This document shows positions 7,773-16,537 of a stretch of DNA of 64,000 nucleotides, piece by piece (position 1 is the stretch's first letter; every line of letters begins with the position of its first letter). A program made the translations under genes and the position numbers. Below the pieces are notes generated by a model. It did not search any database. It was not told the DNA's origin and worked only from the letters and a program-made list of their open reading frames with translations. The stretch comes from Anaerolineales bacterium UBA3499 (GTDB lineage Bacteria; Chloroflexota; Anaerolineae; Anaerolineales; UBA11657): the NCBI GenBank assembly GCA_002377585.1, contig DFQC01000007.1, forward strand, positions 1-64,000, read 5' to 3'.

Positions 7773-10103
7773 TCATGATTTTTTCTCATTTTTCAATCTA
7801 AATATGCGCTCCGGTGTTAGCGGCAACTGTATATCTTGAGCTGATATTTCTAGTGCATCTAGTATAGCGTTGGTGATTGTAGCTGGTGCTCCTATAGTTC
7901 CACTTTCTCCTACTCCTTTGAAGCCTCCTACACTCCACGGAGAAGGAGTTTCCATGCTGACTATTTTTATGACAGGTGTTTCATATATTCCTGGCACAAG
8001 ATAATCCATTAGTGATCCACTTAGCAATTGTCCTTCACTATCGTACGATAACTCCTCCAATAATGCTATTCCTATACCTTGTGTTACTCCTCCTCGTACC
8101 TGTCCCTCTACAATAGCTTGATTGACCTTGGTGCCACAATCTTCAGCTACAACATAGTCTTTGATCTTCACCTCATACGTGTTCTTGTCTATTTCTACTA
8201 ATGCCATATGTACTGCGGATGAACTGACAGCGGGAGGCGGGTTGTATGATACATGCACCGAGAGTCCTGGTTCAACACTAGGTGGTAGTTTCTGAAACGG
8301 AGTGTATGCTAGATCAGCTAAGTCTTTTAGACTAAGATGTTCTGAGCTTTGATTTGGGTTGGATATTCTTCCATCAACATACTCCAGATCCTTGTTATCG
8401 ATTTGCCAGTAAGCCGCTGCTATTCTAACGAGTTTGTCTTGTAACATTTCAGTGGCTTTTAACAGAGCTCCACCGCCACTTACTAGACTTCGACTGGCAA
8501 ATGTTCCAGATCCGTAAGGGGTAGTAGCTGTATCGCCTAGGTGAACTTTAATGTCATGAAGTGGGGCACCCAATGAGCTAGAGATCAGTTGGGCAAAGGT
8601 TGTTTTTTGACCTTGTCCCTGAGATGGCGTACTAATAAATGCTTCTAGGTGGCCATGGCGATCTACTTGCAGTCTAGCTGCATCGAAAGCAGGTACATTG
8701 ATCATTCCTCGTTTGCGATAGGTGTCGCGCCCCATGCCAGTCATTTCGATGAAGCATGACATACCTATACCTAGCAACCGACCTTCATTACGGGCTTCAG
8801 ATTGAAGATTTCGCCAAGCTGAATAGTTTGATTCTTCCAGCGCTAGATCTAGTAATGCTGGGTAGTCGCCGCTATCATAGATTGGTCCTGCAGGGCTTTT
8901 GAATGGAAAGTCTGTGGGTTGGGCTAAGTTTTTCTTACGTAAGAGAGCAGGGTCCATTCCTATCTTTTGAGACAACTTATCTAGCAGTCCTTCCATTACC
9001 ATAGGTCCTAACACAAATCCGACTCCTCGGTATGCTCCCATTGGACACTTGTTCGTAGAAACAGCATAACCTTCGTAGGAGTAGTGCTCAAAGTCATAAG
9101 GACCTGCGAGTGCGCTACCTATAGTAAATGGCTCGAGGCCTGCTGTGAGAGGAAATGAATTGTAGGCTCCTACATCACATATTGCCTTGGCTCTCATTCC
9201 AACTATGGTTCCGTCAATATTGGCAGATAATTCTGCTTCAACTAACACATCTCGTGCATGAAAGCTGGCCTTGATGTTTTCCATGCGGTCCTGCGTCCAT
9301 TTAATCGGACGATGTAATAATCGTGCTAAATAAGATACGACTATTTCTTCTGGTAAAGCTTGCATTTTAGTCCCAAAGCCACCACCAACATCTGGCGCAA
9401 TAACTCTGATTTGGTGTGCTGATATTCCAAGCGAATCACATAATGCATCACGTAGCACATGAGGAATCTGGGTTGATGACCAAACGACTAGCTCATCTGT
9501 ATTAGTTCTATAGTCTGCAATTACCCCACAGTTTTCAATTGGTATTCCTGTCACGCGTGGATGCCGGAAGTTAGCGCTGACTTTTATATCACCCTTTTTA
9601 AAAGCAGGGTCGTCCTTGTCGATCCCAGACTGTGTTTCTAGCAAGATATTACTGTTGAGGTTGTCATGTACACGAGCAGAATCTGCTAGCATACCGGTTG
9701 CTGCTGAGTCTATCACTGGTAGTGGTTCGTACTCAACAATAACATGCTCAGCAGCATCTTCTGCAATGTACCGATCTGAAGCCACAACAACTGCAACTGC
9801 TTCACCTACGTAGCGTACTTTGTCCCAGGCCATAGCATGCCAGTTGGTGGCTTGAAAACCAGGATTTTTCAGCTGTGGTCTTATCGGCTGGATGTTCGCA
9901 TGTATATTCAGGCCACTTAACACAGCAATAACCCCAGTCTGTCTTTTGGCTACTTCGGTATCTACATTGTTGATGCGTGCATGCGCATAAGGACTACGTA
10001 CGAATGTGACATGGAGCATATTGGAGAATTGAATGTCATCTATATAACGGCCTTCTCCTCGTAGTAGAGGTAGTTGTTCATTACATAGGATTGAAGTTGA
10101 CAT
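7773..10103 (-). CDS. molybdenum hydroxylase large subunit, copy B
   Basis: A 776-residue paralogue of the adjacent large subunit and first in the operon. Motifs include GEGRYIDDIQF, GGGFGTKMQALPEE, GAYRGVGF and GVGESG with the catalytic Glu. The Mo-site loop GAYRG differs from GTYRAPG in copy A, which points to a different substrate. The N-terminus begins directly at the RGEGRYIDD element without the usual GxGxxxxRxED lead. Two large subunits in tandem with one medium and one small subunit suggest either two alternative enzymes sharing electron-transfer subunits or a hetero-oligomer. Confidence 0.87.
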   Translation of the reverse strand: MSTSILCNEQLPLLRGEGRYIDDIQFSNMLHVTFVRSPYAHARINNVDTEVAKRQTGVIAVLSGLNIHANIQPIRPQLKNPGFQATNWHAMAWDKVRYVGEAVAVVVASDRYIAEDAAEHVIVEYEPLPVIDSAATGMLADSARVHDNLNSNILLETQSGIDKDDPAFKKGDIKVSANFRHPRVTGIPIENCGVIADYRTNTDELVVWSSTQIPHVLRDALCDSLGISAHQIRVIAPDVGGGFGTKMQALPEEIVVSYLARLLHRPIKWTQDRMENIKASFHARDVLVEAELSANIDGTIVGMRAKAICDVGAYNSFPLTAGLEPFTIGSALAGPYDFEHYSYEGYAVSTNKCPMGAYRGVGFVLGPMVMEGLLDKLSQKIGMDPALLRKKNLAQPTDFPFKSPAGPIYDSGDYPALLDLALEESNYSAWRNLQSEARNEGRLLGIGMSCFIEMTGMGRDTYRKRGMINVPAFDAARLQVDRHGHLEAFISTPSQGQGQKTTFAQLISSSLGAPLHDIKVHLGDTATTPYGSGTFASRSLVSGGGALLKATEMLQDKLVRIAAAYWQIDNKDLEYVDGRISNPNQSSEHLSLKDLADLAYTPFQKLPPSVEPGLSVHVSYNPPPAVSSSAVHMALVEIDKNTYEVKIKDYVVAEDCGTKVNQAIVEGQVRGGVTQGIGIALLEELSYDSEGQLLSGSLMDYLVPGIYETPVIKIVSMETPSPWSVGGFKGVGESGTIGAPATITNAILDALEISAQDIQLPLTPERIFRLKNEKKS

Positions 10104-10181
10104 TATTGAAGTTGGTTTAGTTATTTACATTAAGTGATTATATGCTGATATGATTTAAGTTTCGAGCTGTGAGATGTCTGA

Positions 10182-10955
10182 TTATAAGGTAGTCTTTACC
10201 ATCCAGAATTGATTATCTTCCCTGTAATTAACCAGTAATTGTTTTTCTATAGAAAATTCCTGAACTGCCTGAACTACTCCTAAACCACTAGGGTGTCCAT
10301 AATCATCTCCACACATAACTCCGAACTGTTTTAGTTTAGGATAGTACGCATAGAGGTCCTTGATTACTGCTTCGTATTCGTGATCACCATCAATGTATAT
10401 GAAGTCAAAGTATTGATCGTCAAACATCTCTGCAGCTTCTATAGAAAATTTCTTGATTATCTTGACCTTAGTATTGTTAGAGAATTTTGCTAAAGTAGTT
10501 TCATATCTATTTTTATGAAACAAGTATTTCTCTCTGTCTTCATTATTATTTATTGCTCTTTCCCATGGGTCAATTAATATCAGTTCTTGCATGTTCAGGA
10601 ACTTCAATATTGTTGAAGCGTTTACGCCGCTAGCAACTCCAATTTCAGCTCCAACTAAAGGTGGTGAAGAATTGCCAGAGGTCATATGTAGGTTTTTTAT
10701 AAAATAGAAAGGGCTACGTACAATCTTCCTGTCGACTGCTTTGATAAATACTATTAACAAGGTAAATATTATCAAATAGAATGTTATTGTCCATAAAACA
10801 AGAAAGAATATGCTCTGTGTTGTTACTTCAACTAACAACACAAACAATGCAAGCACAGGAATAGGAACTAACATTAAGGTGACAATGGTTCGAACCCATC
10901 TATAAGATGTTTTTCCAATGAGTTGATATAGCTTGTTTTTGATTACAGATAACAT
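10182..10955 (-). CDS. membrane-anchored class I methyltransferase-like protein
   Basis: A 257-residue protein with two hydrophobic segments at about residues 20-45 and 48-72, followed by a soluble Rossmann domain. The motif EIGVASGVNAS near residue 102 is a SAM-binding motif I, and FDFIYIDGDHEYEAVIKDL is the typical motif of the Methyltransf_24/CmcI-like group. GVMCGDDYGHPSG follows. These proteins methylate sugars or small molecules, but the substrate here is unknown. It stands apart from the catabolic genes around it, separated by 78 and 55 bp, and is on the same strand. Confidence 0.7.
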   Translation of the reverse strand: MLSVIKNKLYQLIGKTSYRWVRTIVTLMLVPIPVLALFVLLVEVTTQSIFFLVLWTITFYLIIFTLLIVFIKAVDRKIVRSPFYFIKNLHMTSGNSSPPLVGAEIGVASGVNASTILKFLNMQELILIDPWERAINNNEDREKYLFHKNRYETTLAKFSNNTKVKIIKKFSIEAAEMFDDQYFDFIYIDGDHEYEAVIKDLYAYYPKLKQFGVMCGDDYGHPSGLGVVQAVQEFSIEKQLLVNYREDNQFWMVKTTL

Positions 10956-11010
10956 TTACGTTTGTACACCATATATTGTGTGGTCTTATGTTATTTAACA
11001 TCGAACATTA

Positions 11011-11808
11011 TTATGTGTCCATTATAGCTTTTCGTTGACCACCATCGATTTCTATCATCGTACCATTAATGAAGTGGGCTCGGTCAGATGCCATGAATGT
11101 GGCTAAATCAGCTACCTCTTCAGTTGTACAAATGCGGCCCAATGGGATACTTGCTTTAGACAGGCGATCGGCCTCTTCTTTAGATATATTGCGATCACGA
11201 GCCATTGCCTCTAGTAACCCATCCCATCTTTCTGTTTCTACTGGACCAGGATTTATTGCTACAAAAGTTATGTTGTCTTTTCCGTATTGTCCAGCTAATG
11301 ATAAGGTGAAGTTCTGCCCTGCCGCGTTGGCAGCACCGGGTGTAATTTCCCAATAAGAAAATTTGACCCCATCATTTCCTATAATGTTGACTACTCTGCC
11401 ACCACCTTGCTTTCGCATGTGGGGTATGATTTCTTTGCAGCAACGTACATATCCCATAAATTTGAGCTGGAGCGATTGCGCCCAATCCTCTTCCGTTAAG
11501 GTCTCTAGAATACCTCCTGGGGAACTACCAGCATTGTTGACCAGAACATCAATGCGTCCAAAATGAGAGATCACATTTTCTGTCATAAGTTTTACGTCTG
11601 TAGGTTTAGTTAGATCAGCAGTTACTGGCAAAACCTCATTTCCCGTCTCGTTTTGAATAAGAGAAGCTGTCTTCTTAAGAAGGTCTTCTCCTCGTGCACA
11701 AATTGCTACTTTGCACCCTTCTTTAGATAGACTTAGACTTATAGCTTTGCCAATTCCTTTGCTTCCGCCAGTGACTAGTACGACTTTATCTTGTAATTTT
11801 AGATCCAT
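11011..11808 (-). CDS. SDR-fold protein with degenerate catalytic residues
   Basis: A 265-residue short-chain dehydrogenase/reductase by fold: TGGSKGIG at 13-20 binds the dinucleotide, NNAG at 91-94 is intact, and NPGPVETE follows the active-site helix. The catalytic positions are not canonical. Aligning back from NPGPV puts Pro157 where the Tyr should be and Asn161 where the Lys should be (TPGAAN replaces YxASK), and the Ser position reads within NIIGNDG. It may be an unusual dehydrogenase, a lyase/isomerase or a binding protein. It is 10 bp downstream of the VOC gene and likely in one operon with it and the cyclase-family gene. Confidence 0.8.
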   Translation of the reverse strand: MDLKLQDKVVLVTGGSKGIGKAISLSLSKEGCKVAICARGEDLLKKTASLIQNETGNEVLPVTADLTKPTDVKLMTENVISHFGRIDVLVNNAGSSPGGILETLTEEDWAQSLQLKFMGYVRCCKEIIPHMRKQGGGRVVNIIGNDGVKFSYWEITPGAANAAGQNFTLSLAGQYGKDNITFVAINPGPVETERWDGLLEAMARDRNISKEEADRLSKASIPLGRICTTEEVADLATFMASDRAHFINGTMIEIDGGQRKAIMDT

Positions 11809-11818
11809 AACAGGCTCC

Positions 11819-12235
11819 TTATTGTTGATCGGTTGATTGGGGGGATTCTAATAGCTCCACTATTGTGCCTCCTAGTGAAATGCCGTCCAGAAATACAATC
11901 CGTTTACCACGAGCACCTTCTGTGGGACCGAGAAGCACTCGGACCCCATTCCTGACAGCATTAGCTACTGCTGCGTCTAAATCTTCAACTTCAAATGCTA
12001 TATGATGGACTCCTTCACCATTCTCTTTTAAAAAATCCGCATTTAATCCTTCCGAGGTAGTAGGCTCAAGAAACTCAATGTCCATTGAGCCAACTGGAAC
12101 AAAACCAATATTTAGTATTTCCTTGTAGTTTTCCACTTCCTCTAATGGAAGTCCAATAGCGTTTTCAAATGCGGCTGCCGTCTTGTGTAGATTTTTGACA
12201 ATAATTCCTATATGGTCAAGCCTTAGTTTGCTCAT
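11819..12235 (-). CDS. VOC-family protein, methylmalonyl-CoA epimerase-like
   Basis: A 138-residue glyoxalase/VOC-fold protein. The N-terminal LDHIGIIVKNL, the central GVHHIAFEVEDLDAA and the C-terminal GGTIVELLE give the metal-ligand spacing of methylmalonyl-CoA epimerases (His, His, Glu). Its start overlaps the stop of the upstream cyclase gene (TAATG), so the two are translationally coupled. In this setting it could act on an acyl-CoA or on a cyclic or diketone intermediate; the substrate is not determinable. Confidence 0.78.
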   Translation of the reverse strand: MSKLRLDHIGIIVKNLHKTAAAFENAIGLPLEEVENYKEILNIGFVPVGSMDIEFLEPTTSEGLNADFLKENGEGVHHIAFEVEDLDAAVANAVRNGVRVLLGPTEGARGKRIVFLDGISLGGTIVELLESPQSTDQQ

Positions 12236-12861
12236 TAGTCAGTAATAGCCAGTACTCGAGCGGGTGCCCCATCACCTTTTTCTATTTTCATTGGTAAAGC
12301 AATCATAGTGAATTCTGCGCTACCAATTTGATCGATATTAATTAGGTTTTCAATTAGTGGTATGCCTGCGGCTAATAATATCTGGTGACAAGGATAAGGA
12401 TAGTGTCCGTCTACAGAAAAGTCCATTGCTAGCGCTACAATCCCTGTACTCACCAACCAATGAGCAGTTTCTTCAGATAGATACATGTTACCTTTATATA
12501 GGTCAGGCCCTGTCCATCTGCTTGCTGCCCAGTCGGCGTACATCAGCATGCGGTTGTTACGTAATTTATCTTCGTTAGGCAGGCCTCCGGCTTTTAGGTC
12601 GTCTATTGTAAGTGGATGTCCTGGTTTAGCAATCTGACGTAGATCGCACACATAAGTTTTTCCGTAAAATATACCTAGATCCATCTGATCAATAGTGGTT
12701 CCATCTGAGTAAAAATGCTGTGGCGAATCTATGTGAGTACTAGTATGGATACTGAAAACAATCTTGGTATTGGATCTCCCATCAGCTTTATGGGTTGTAA
12801 TGGGTTCCATAGAAATGTTCGGATGCCCTTCAAGAGCTGTCACTGATGGACTAAATGGCAT
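12235..12861 (-). CDS. cyclase-family metal hydrolase (kynurenine formamidase-like fold)
   Basis: A 208-residue member of the cyclase/kynurenine-formamidase/isatin-hydrolase family. The metal-binding signature HxGTHxDxPxH appears as HTSTHIDSPQHF near residues 39-50; the first Gly is Ser but His and Asp ligands remain. These enzymes open cyclic amides or hydrolyse N-formyl groups. It overlaps the VOC gene by one base and lies 38 bp downstream of the M29/NicX-type gene, so the three probably belong to a ring-opening or amide-hydrolysis pathway. The substrate is unknown. Confidence 0.78.
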   Translation of the reverse strand: MPFSPSVTALEGHPNISMEPITTHKADGRSNTKIVFSIHTSTHIDSPQHFYSDGTTIDQMDLGIFYGKTYVCDLRQIAKPGHPLTIDDLKAGGLPNEDKLRNNRMLMYADWAASRWTGPDLYKGNMYLSEETAHWLVSTGIVALAMDFSVDGHYPYPCHQILLAAGIPLIENLINIDQIGSAEFTMIALPMKIEKGDGAPARVLAITD

Positions 12862-12899
12862 AGTTAAATCGATTATATTAATGAGTCACCTCCATTTTA

Positions 12900-13865
12900 T
12901 TATTCTAATTGCAGTTTGCCGTTGCTGATAATACATTTCCCATCTAGTTCAACGGTAGGATTGAGCACCATGCCGTCAAGATGGATATTGCTAGTTACAT
13001 TACCGCCCAGAACATGATTATCACCAATTGCGATATGAACCGAACCTTCTAGTTTTTTGTCTTCAGCGAGATTGCCAATAAGACGTGCTTTAGGATTAGT
13101 GCCAATTGCAAATTCTGCTATATTGTTTGCATCTTTGTCAGACCGATCAATCATCTGTTTCAACATTTGTGCTGACTGGCCACCTTCTATTGATGCTACT
13201 CGTCCTTTGACGACTGTTAAATGAATAGGTTCGTCAAGCAGACCTAGTCCATCCATAGAATGTTCGATTACCAGATTTCCTTCCGTTGTTTCCTCTGCTG
13301 GACTAATGGCTGTTTCTCCATCTGGCATAGCAGCAAATGTGCCAGGACCTTTTACAATGCCATCCAATATGTGCGGAGTCCGATTGTCGATACTCATTAC
13401 CAGATCTGTGCCAGCATCGGTGCTGACATGAGCTTGTTTGGCTTGTCCCATAAACTCTGCTACTTTCTGGCAAGTGATAGCAATATCTTTGTAGTTTGCG
13501 TTGATAGCTCCATAAAGCATTAGGTCTTTTGTGATTCCTCTCAGCACTAATATTCTGCTGCCAGCTTGCATAGCATCTCTGGTAGCATCAGTGTGTGTCA
13601 TGGCATGCGTCACTACTTGAAAAACCACATCAGATTTCATCATGGCGGCACTGATAATATTTGATACCTCGCTACCATGTTGTTGGCGAGGAGCCATTAC
13701 CACCAGTATAGGGTCACTGTTATATTCATTTGCTACATCTCTAAAAACATTTGCCAATGGCAGTCGTTCAGTATCGGTAACGACACAAACACTTTCACCA
13801 TTTTGAAGATGCATACTTTCCGACATTAGTCTGTTTACTACTTCATAAAGTTTTGGATCATTCAT
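12900..13865 (-). CDS. M29 aminopeptidase / NicX-like metalloenzyme
   Basis: A 321-residue protein with the C-terminal metal site of the M29 (aminopeptidase T) superfamily. The run contains AEFAIGTNP, then GSVHIAIGDN, then NIHLDGM, which provide Glu, His, His and Asp ligands near residues 249-305. 2,5-dihydroxypyridine 5,6-dioxygenase (NicX) is built on the same scaffold, so a ring-cleaving dioxygenase is possible as well as a peptidase. The length is somewhat short for M29 enzymes. Neighbours (cyclase hydrolase, VOC, SDR, Mo hydroxylase, nicotinamidase-like gene) make a heterocycle catabolic role plausible but unproven. Confidence 0.7.
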   Translation of the reverse strand: MNDPKLYEVVNRLMSESMHLQNGESVCVVTDTERLPLANVFRDVANEYNSDPILVVMAPRQQHGSEVSNIISAAMMKSDVVFQVVTHAMTHTDATRDAMQAGSRILVLRGITKDLMLYGAINANYKDIAITCQKVAEFMGQAKQAHVSTDAGTDLVMSIDNRTPHILDGIVKGPGTFAAMPDGETAISPAEETTEGNLVIEHSMDGLGLLDEPIHLTVVKGRVASIEGGQSAQMLKQMIDRSDKDANNIAEFAIGTNPKARLIGNLAEDKKLEGSVHIAIGDNHVLGGNVTSNIHLDGMVLNPTVELDGKCIISNGKLQLE

Positions 13866-13935
13866 TGTGGTTATTTTACATCCTTATTGTTGAGTTGCTC
13901 ATAACAGATTGTGGAATTGACAATTTGCTTGTGCG

Positions 13936-15270
13936 CTAATCACGAGCATATTGCCTTAGTTGTTTTTTGCCTCTGTCAACTATTTTGTGTGCCCGTTTCT
14001 CAGCTTCATACAAGATTTGTTCTTCGTCAAGAGTCTTTAGTTCTCGATTCCGCATCAACCAATTTCCATTCACCATAACATCGCAAACATCGCTACCTTT
14101 TACACAATGAACAATGTTGGCAACAATATTGTGGACTGGTCTGAGGTGCGGAGCATTCATATCTAGTAATATTAAATCAGCTGGAGCACCAACTTTTAGC
14201 ATACCATGGTCTGACATTCCTACTGCTTTTGCGCCAGCTTGAGTAGCCATACGTAACGCAGTATCTCCTGACACCATAGCTGGGTCAACCGTCTGATATT
14301 TGTGAATAAGGGCAGTTTGTCTAATAACAGCGAACATATCCATATCCGCATTAGACCCAGGTCCATCTGTCCCTAAAGAGATTTGCACACCAGCATCAAC
14401 ACACTTTTGTATAGAAGGAAAAGGCATAGCTAGTTTCATGTAGGTAATGGGACAGTGAGGAACTATGACATTCTTGTTCACAAGTATTTCAATGTCTTTA
14501 TCATCCACATGTAGTGTGTGCGCTGCGATAGTGACGTCTGGTAAATCGAAAATACCGAGTTTATCCAGATACTGGACTGGACTCAATTTGTATCGTGCAA
14601 TAGACTGATCTACTTGTTCCTTTGTTTCTGCAACATGTAGATGAATACCCTTTCCTAGCTCATGGGCAATTTCCACGGTTTTACGAAGAAAATCATCCGG
14701 GCATAAATATGGTGAATGTGGCCCAATATATGTTTTGATTTTACCCTTTGAAGTTTTATCAAGTTCTTTTATCCAATCTATAGTTTCATCAAGTCCTGAT
14801 CCCACTTCAGTATCTTCCCCCATGCCAAATACAGTCCATGTTAGAGCTGCCTTAAGACCGCTTTCTTGCACCGCGTCAGCTACACGATGCATATAAAAAT
14901 ATTTGTCATTATAGGCAACTGTACCTGAGCGAATCATTTCAGCTGCAGCTAGAGCGGCAGCCCAATAAACATCATCGGGTGTAATCCCACTTTCAGCAAC
15001 CCAGATGGCTTCGAGCCACTCAACAAATGGAAGATCCTCGGCCCATCCTCTCACCATATTCATTGGGCTGTGGCAATGGGAATTTACTAGTCCGGGCATA
15101 GCTACTTTATTTGTGCAATCGACTGCAGTGCTAGCGAATTGATCGTTTTCGGAATTGCCTATTTCCGTTATGATGCCATTTTCGACTACTAATGTAACGT
15201 TTTTGTGAATAGTCCCTTTTTCATCAAGTGTTATTACATCAATATTGCTAAGAGATGTTCTATTAGTCAT
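13936..15270 (-). CDS. amidohydrolase, SAH/MTA deaminase type
   Basis: A 444-residue TRZ/ATZ-type amidohydrolase. The metal ligands are visible as HCHSP near 66-70 (with GLVNSHCH), HLHVAET near 212-218, AAHTLH near 247 and SLGTDGPGSN near 297-306. The pattern with GxxNxHxHxxM and TDG is typical of S-adenosylhomocysteine/5'-methylthioadenosine deaminases and related guanine or s-triazine deaminases. The expected reaction is hydrolytic deamination of an aminopurine nucleoside or analogue. It is 22 bp downstream of the M20 peptidase start region and lies in the same minus-strand run as a nucleoside hydrolase, so a nucleoside-type substrate is likely. Confidence 0.82.
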   Translation of the reverse strand: MTNRTSLSNIDVITLDEKGTIHKNVTLVVENGIITEIGNSENDQFASTAVDCTNKVAMPGLVNSHCHSPMNMVRGWAEDLPFVEWLEAIWVAESGITPDDVYWAAALAAAEMIRSGTVAYNDKYFYMHRVADAVQESGLKAALTWTVFGMGEDTEVGSGLDETIDWIKELDKTSKGKIKTYIGPHSPYLCPDDFLRKTVEIAHELGKGIHLHVAETKEQVDQSIARYKLSPVQYLDKLGIFDLPDVTIAAHTLHVDDKDIEILVNKNVIVPHCPITYMKLAMPFPSIQKCVDAGVQISLGTDGPGSNADMDMFAVIRQTALIHKYQTVDPAMVSGDTALRMATQAGAKAVGMSDHGMLKVGAPADLILLDMNAPHLRPVHNIVANIVHCVKGSDVCDVMVNGNWLMRNRELKTLDEEQILYEAEKRAHKIVDRGKKQLRQYARD

Positions 15271-15292
15271 AAGTATAAACCTAACATCTGTA

Positions 15293-16534
15293 TTATTGTT
15301 TAGCTGCTTCTAGCTTTTTGCAGTCAATGAGATAACTCTCTGCAATAGCAGCATACATTGCAACTGTGTTGGTGAGACTGTCGATTTGAACCCATTCATT
15401 AGCTGCATGTGCATTACCACCTGTTGGTCCAAAACCACACAAAGTGGGAATGCCCGAGTTGATTAGCATATAACCTTCATTGGCAGGACCAGCTCCAACA
15501 GCCTCCCATTTTCTGTCAGTTGCTCTTTGTGCTACATCAATAGCTATAGATACTAAGGGATGATTATCTTCTAAAGCTACTGCTGGTAAACTGTTTTTTA
15601 CTCTCAGTTCCACCTTGAGTCCGGGCCGTATTTTCATTTCATGATTCACCAACAAGTTTATTTGCTCAAGAACAATGTTGGGATCCTGACCTGGCAACAA
15701 TCTGATATCTACAATTGCTGCAGCATTGGCTGGTACCACACTCTCAAACTCACCACCTTTGAATATAGTTCCTGGAGTTACCACATTGCGCAGATTGCCA
15801 AATGCTGGATGAGGTGGTGCATCGATAGTTGTAGCTTCAAGCTTGAGCAAAATAGCTGCCAATCCAGTGACTGCATTCGTACCTTCTATGCCGTCATTCC
15901 ATTCTTGGCCACCGGTATGTACTGATTTACCAGTTGTTGCTATCTCCAATCTCAGTAGACCGCGGTGTCCAATACAGACTACATCGCTAGCATACGTATA
16001 TATTGCTCCTTTAGCTTGAATCAGGTTATTGTCCAAAAGATGCCTTACACCAATATTGCTTGTGGCACCAGATTCTTCATCAGAAACCGCAGCCAAAGTT
16101 ATCTTAATATTCTTATTGTCAATAAGACGCAAATCTTTCATCATGGAAATAGCGTATAGGGCACAGGCTGCTCCAGCTTTGTTGTCAGCTGTACCACGAC
16201 CGTAAATTCGACCGTCGCGCTTGGTAGGTTTGAATGGAGGAGATGACCAGGCTTCCTCTGTTCCGGCAGCTACAGTGTCCATGTGAGCAACGAACAGGAA
16301 TTCAAATGGCCCTTCACCATGACTTATCAAAACGTTGGGCCTGTTCTTATCTAAAGCTTCTACTTGTGATTGGAGATTAAGTTTATGTGCTTCTTCTGCT
16401 ATACGATTCGCAGTATCTTTCTCGCTGTTTGATCCATTGACGGATTTTAAAGAAACCAGTTCGTCCAGAAAACTTACTATATTATCTTCTAGGGATTGGG
16501 CAGATGATTGCAGCTTTTTAAGCGGTGTTAGCAT
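15293..16534 (-). CDS. M20 family metallohydrolase (ArgE/DapE type)
   Basis: A 413-residue di-zinc amidohydrolase of the M20 family. The motifs HMDTVAAG (first His ligand and Asp), RGTADNKAG (bridging Asp) and DEESGA (catalytic Glu and ligand Glu) occur in order, with the lid/dimerisation domain in the middle and GGNAHAANEW near the C-terminus supplying the last His. Such enzymes cleave N-acyl or carbamoyl amides, including N-carbamoyl amino acids from pyrimidine breakdown and peptides. It lies 3 bp downstream of the nucleoside hydrolase at 16538 and is probably cotranscribed with it. Confidence 0.82.
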   Translation of the reverse strand: MLTPLKKLQSSAQSLEDNIVSFLDELVSLKSVNGSNSEKDTANRIAEEAHKLNLQSQVEALDKNRPNVLISHGEGPFEFLFVAHMDTVAAGTEEAWSSPPFKPTKRDGRIYGRGTADNKAGAACALYAISMMKDLRLIDNKNIKITLAAVSDEESGATSNIGVRHLLDNNLIQAKGAIYTYASDVVCIGHRGLLRLEIATTGKSVHTGGQEWNDGIEGTNAVTGLAAILLKLEATTIDAPPHPAFGNLRNVVTPGTIFKGGEFESVVPANAAAIVDIRLLPGQDPNIVLEQINLLVNHEMKIRPGLKVELRVKNSLPAVALEDNHPLVSIAIDVAQRATDRKWEAVGAGPANEGYMLINSGIPTLCGFGPTGGNAHAANEWVQIDSLTNTVAMYAAIAESYLIDCKKLEAAKQ

Positions 16535-16537
16535 TTT

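Noticed and set aside
4011..10103. Assignment as aerobic CO dehydrogenase
   Set aside because: Neither large subunit has the AYxCSFR active-site loop of form I CO dehydrogenase.
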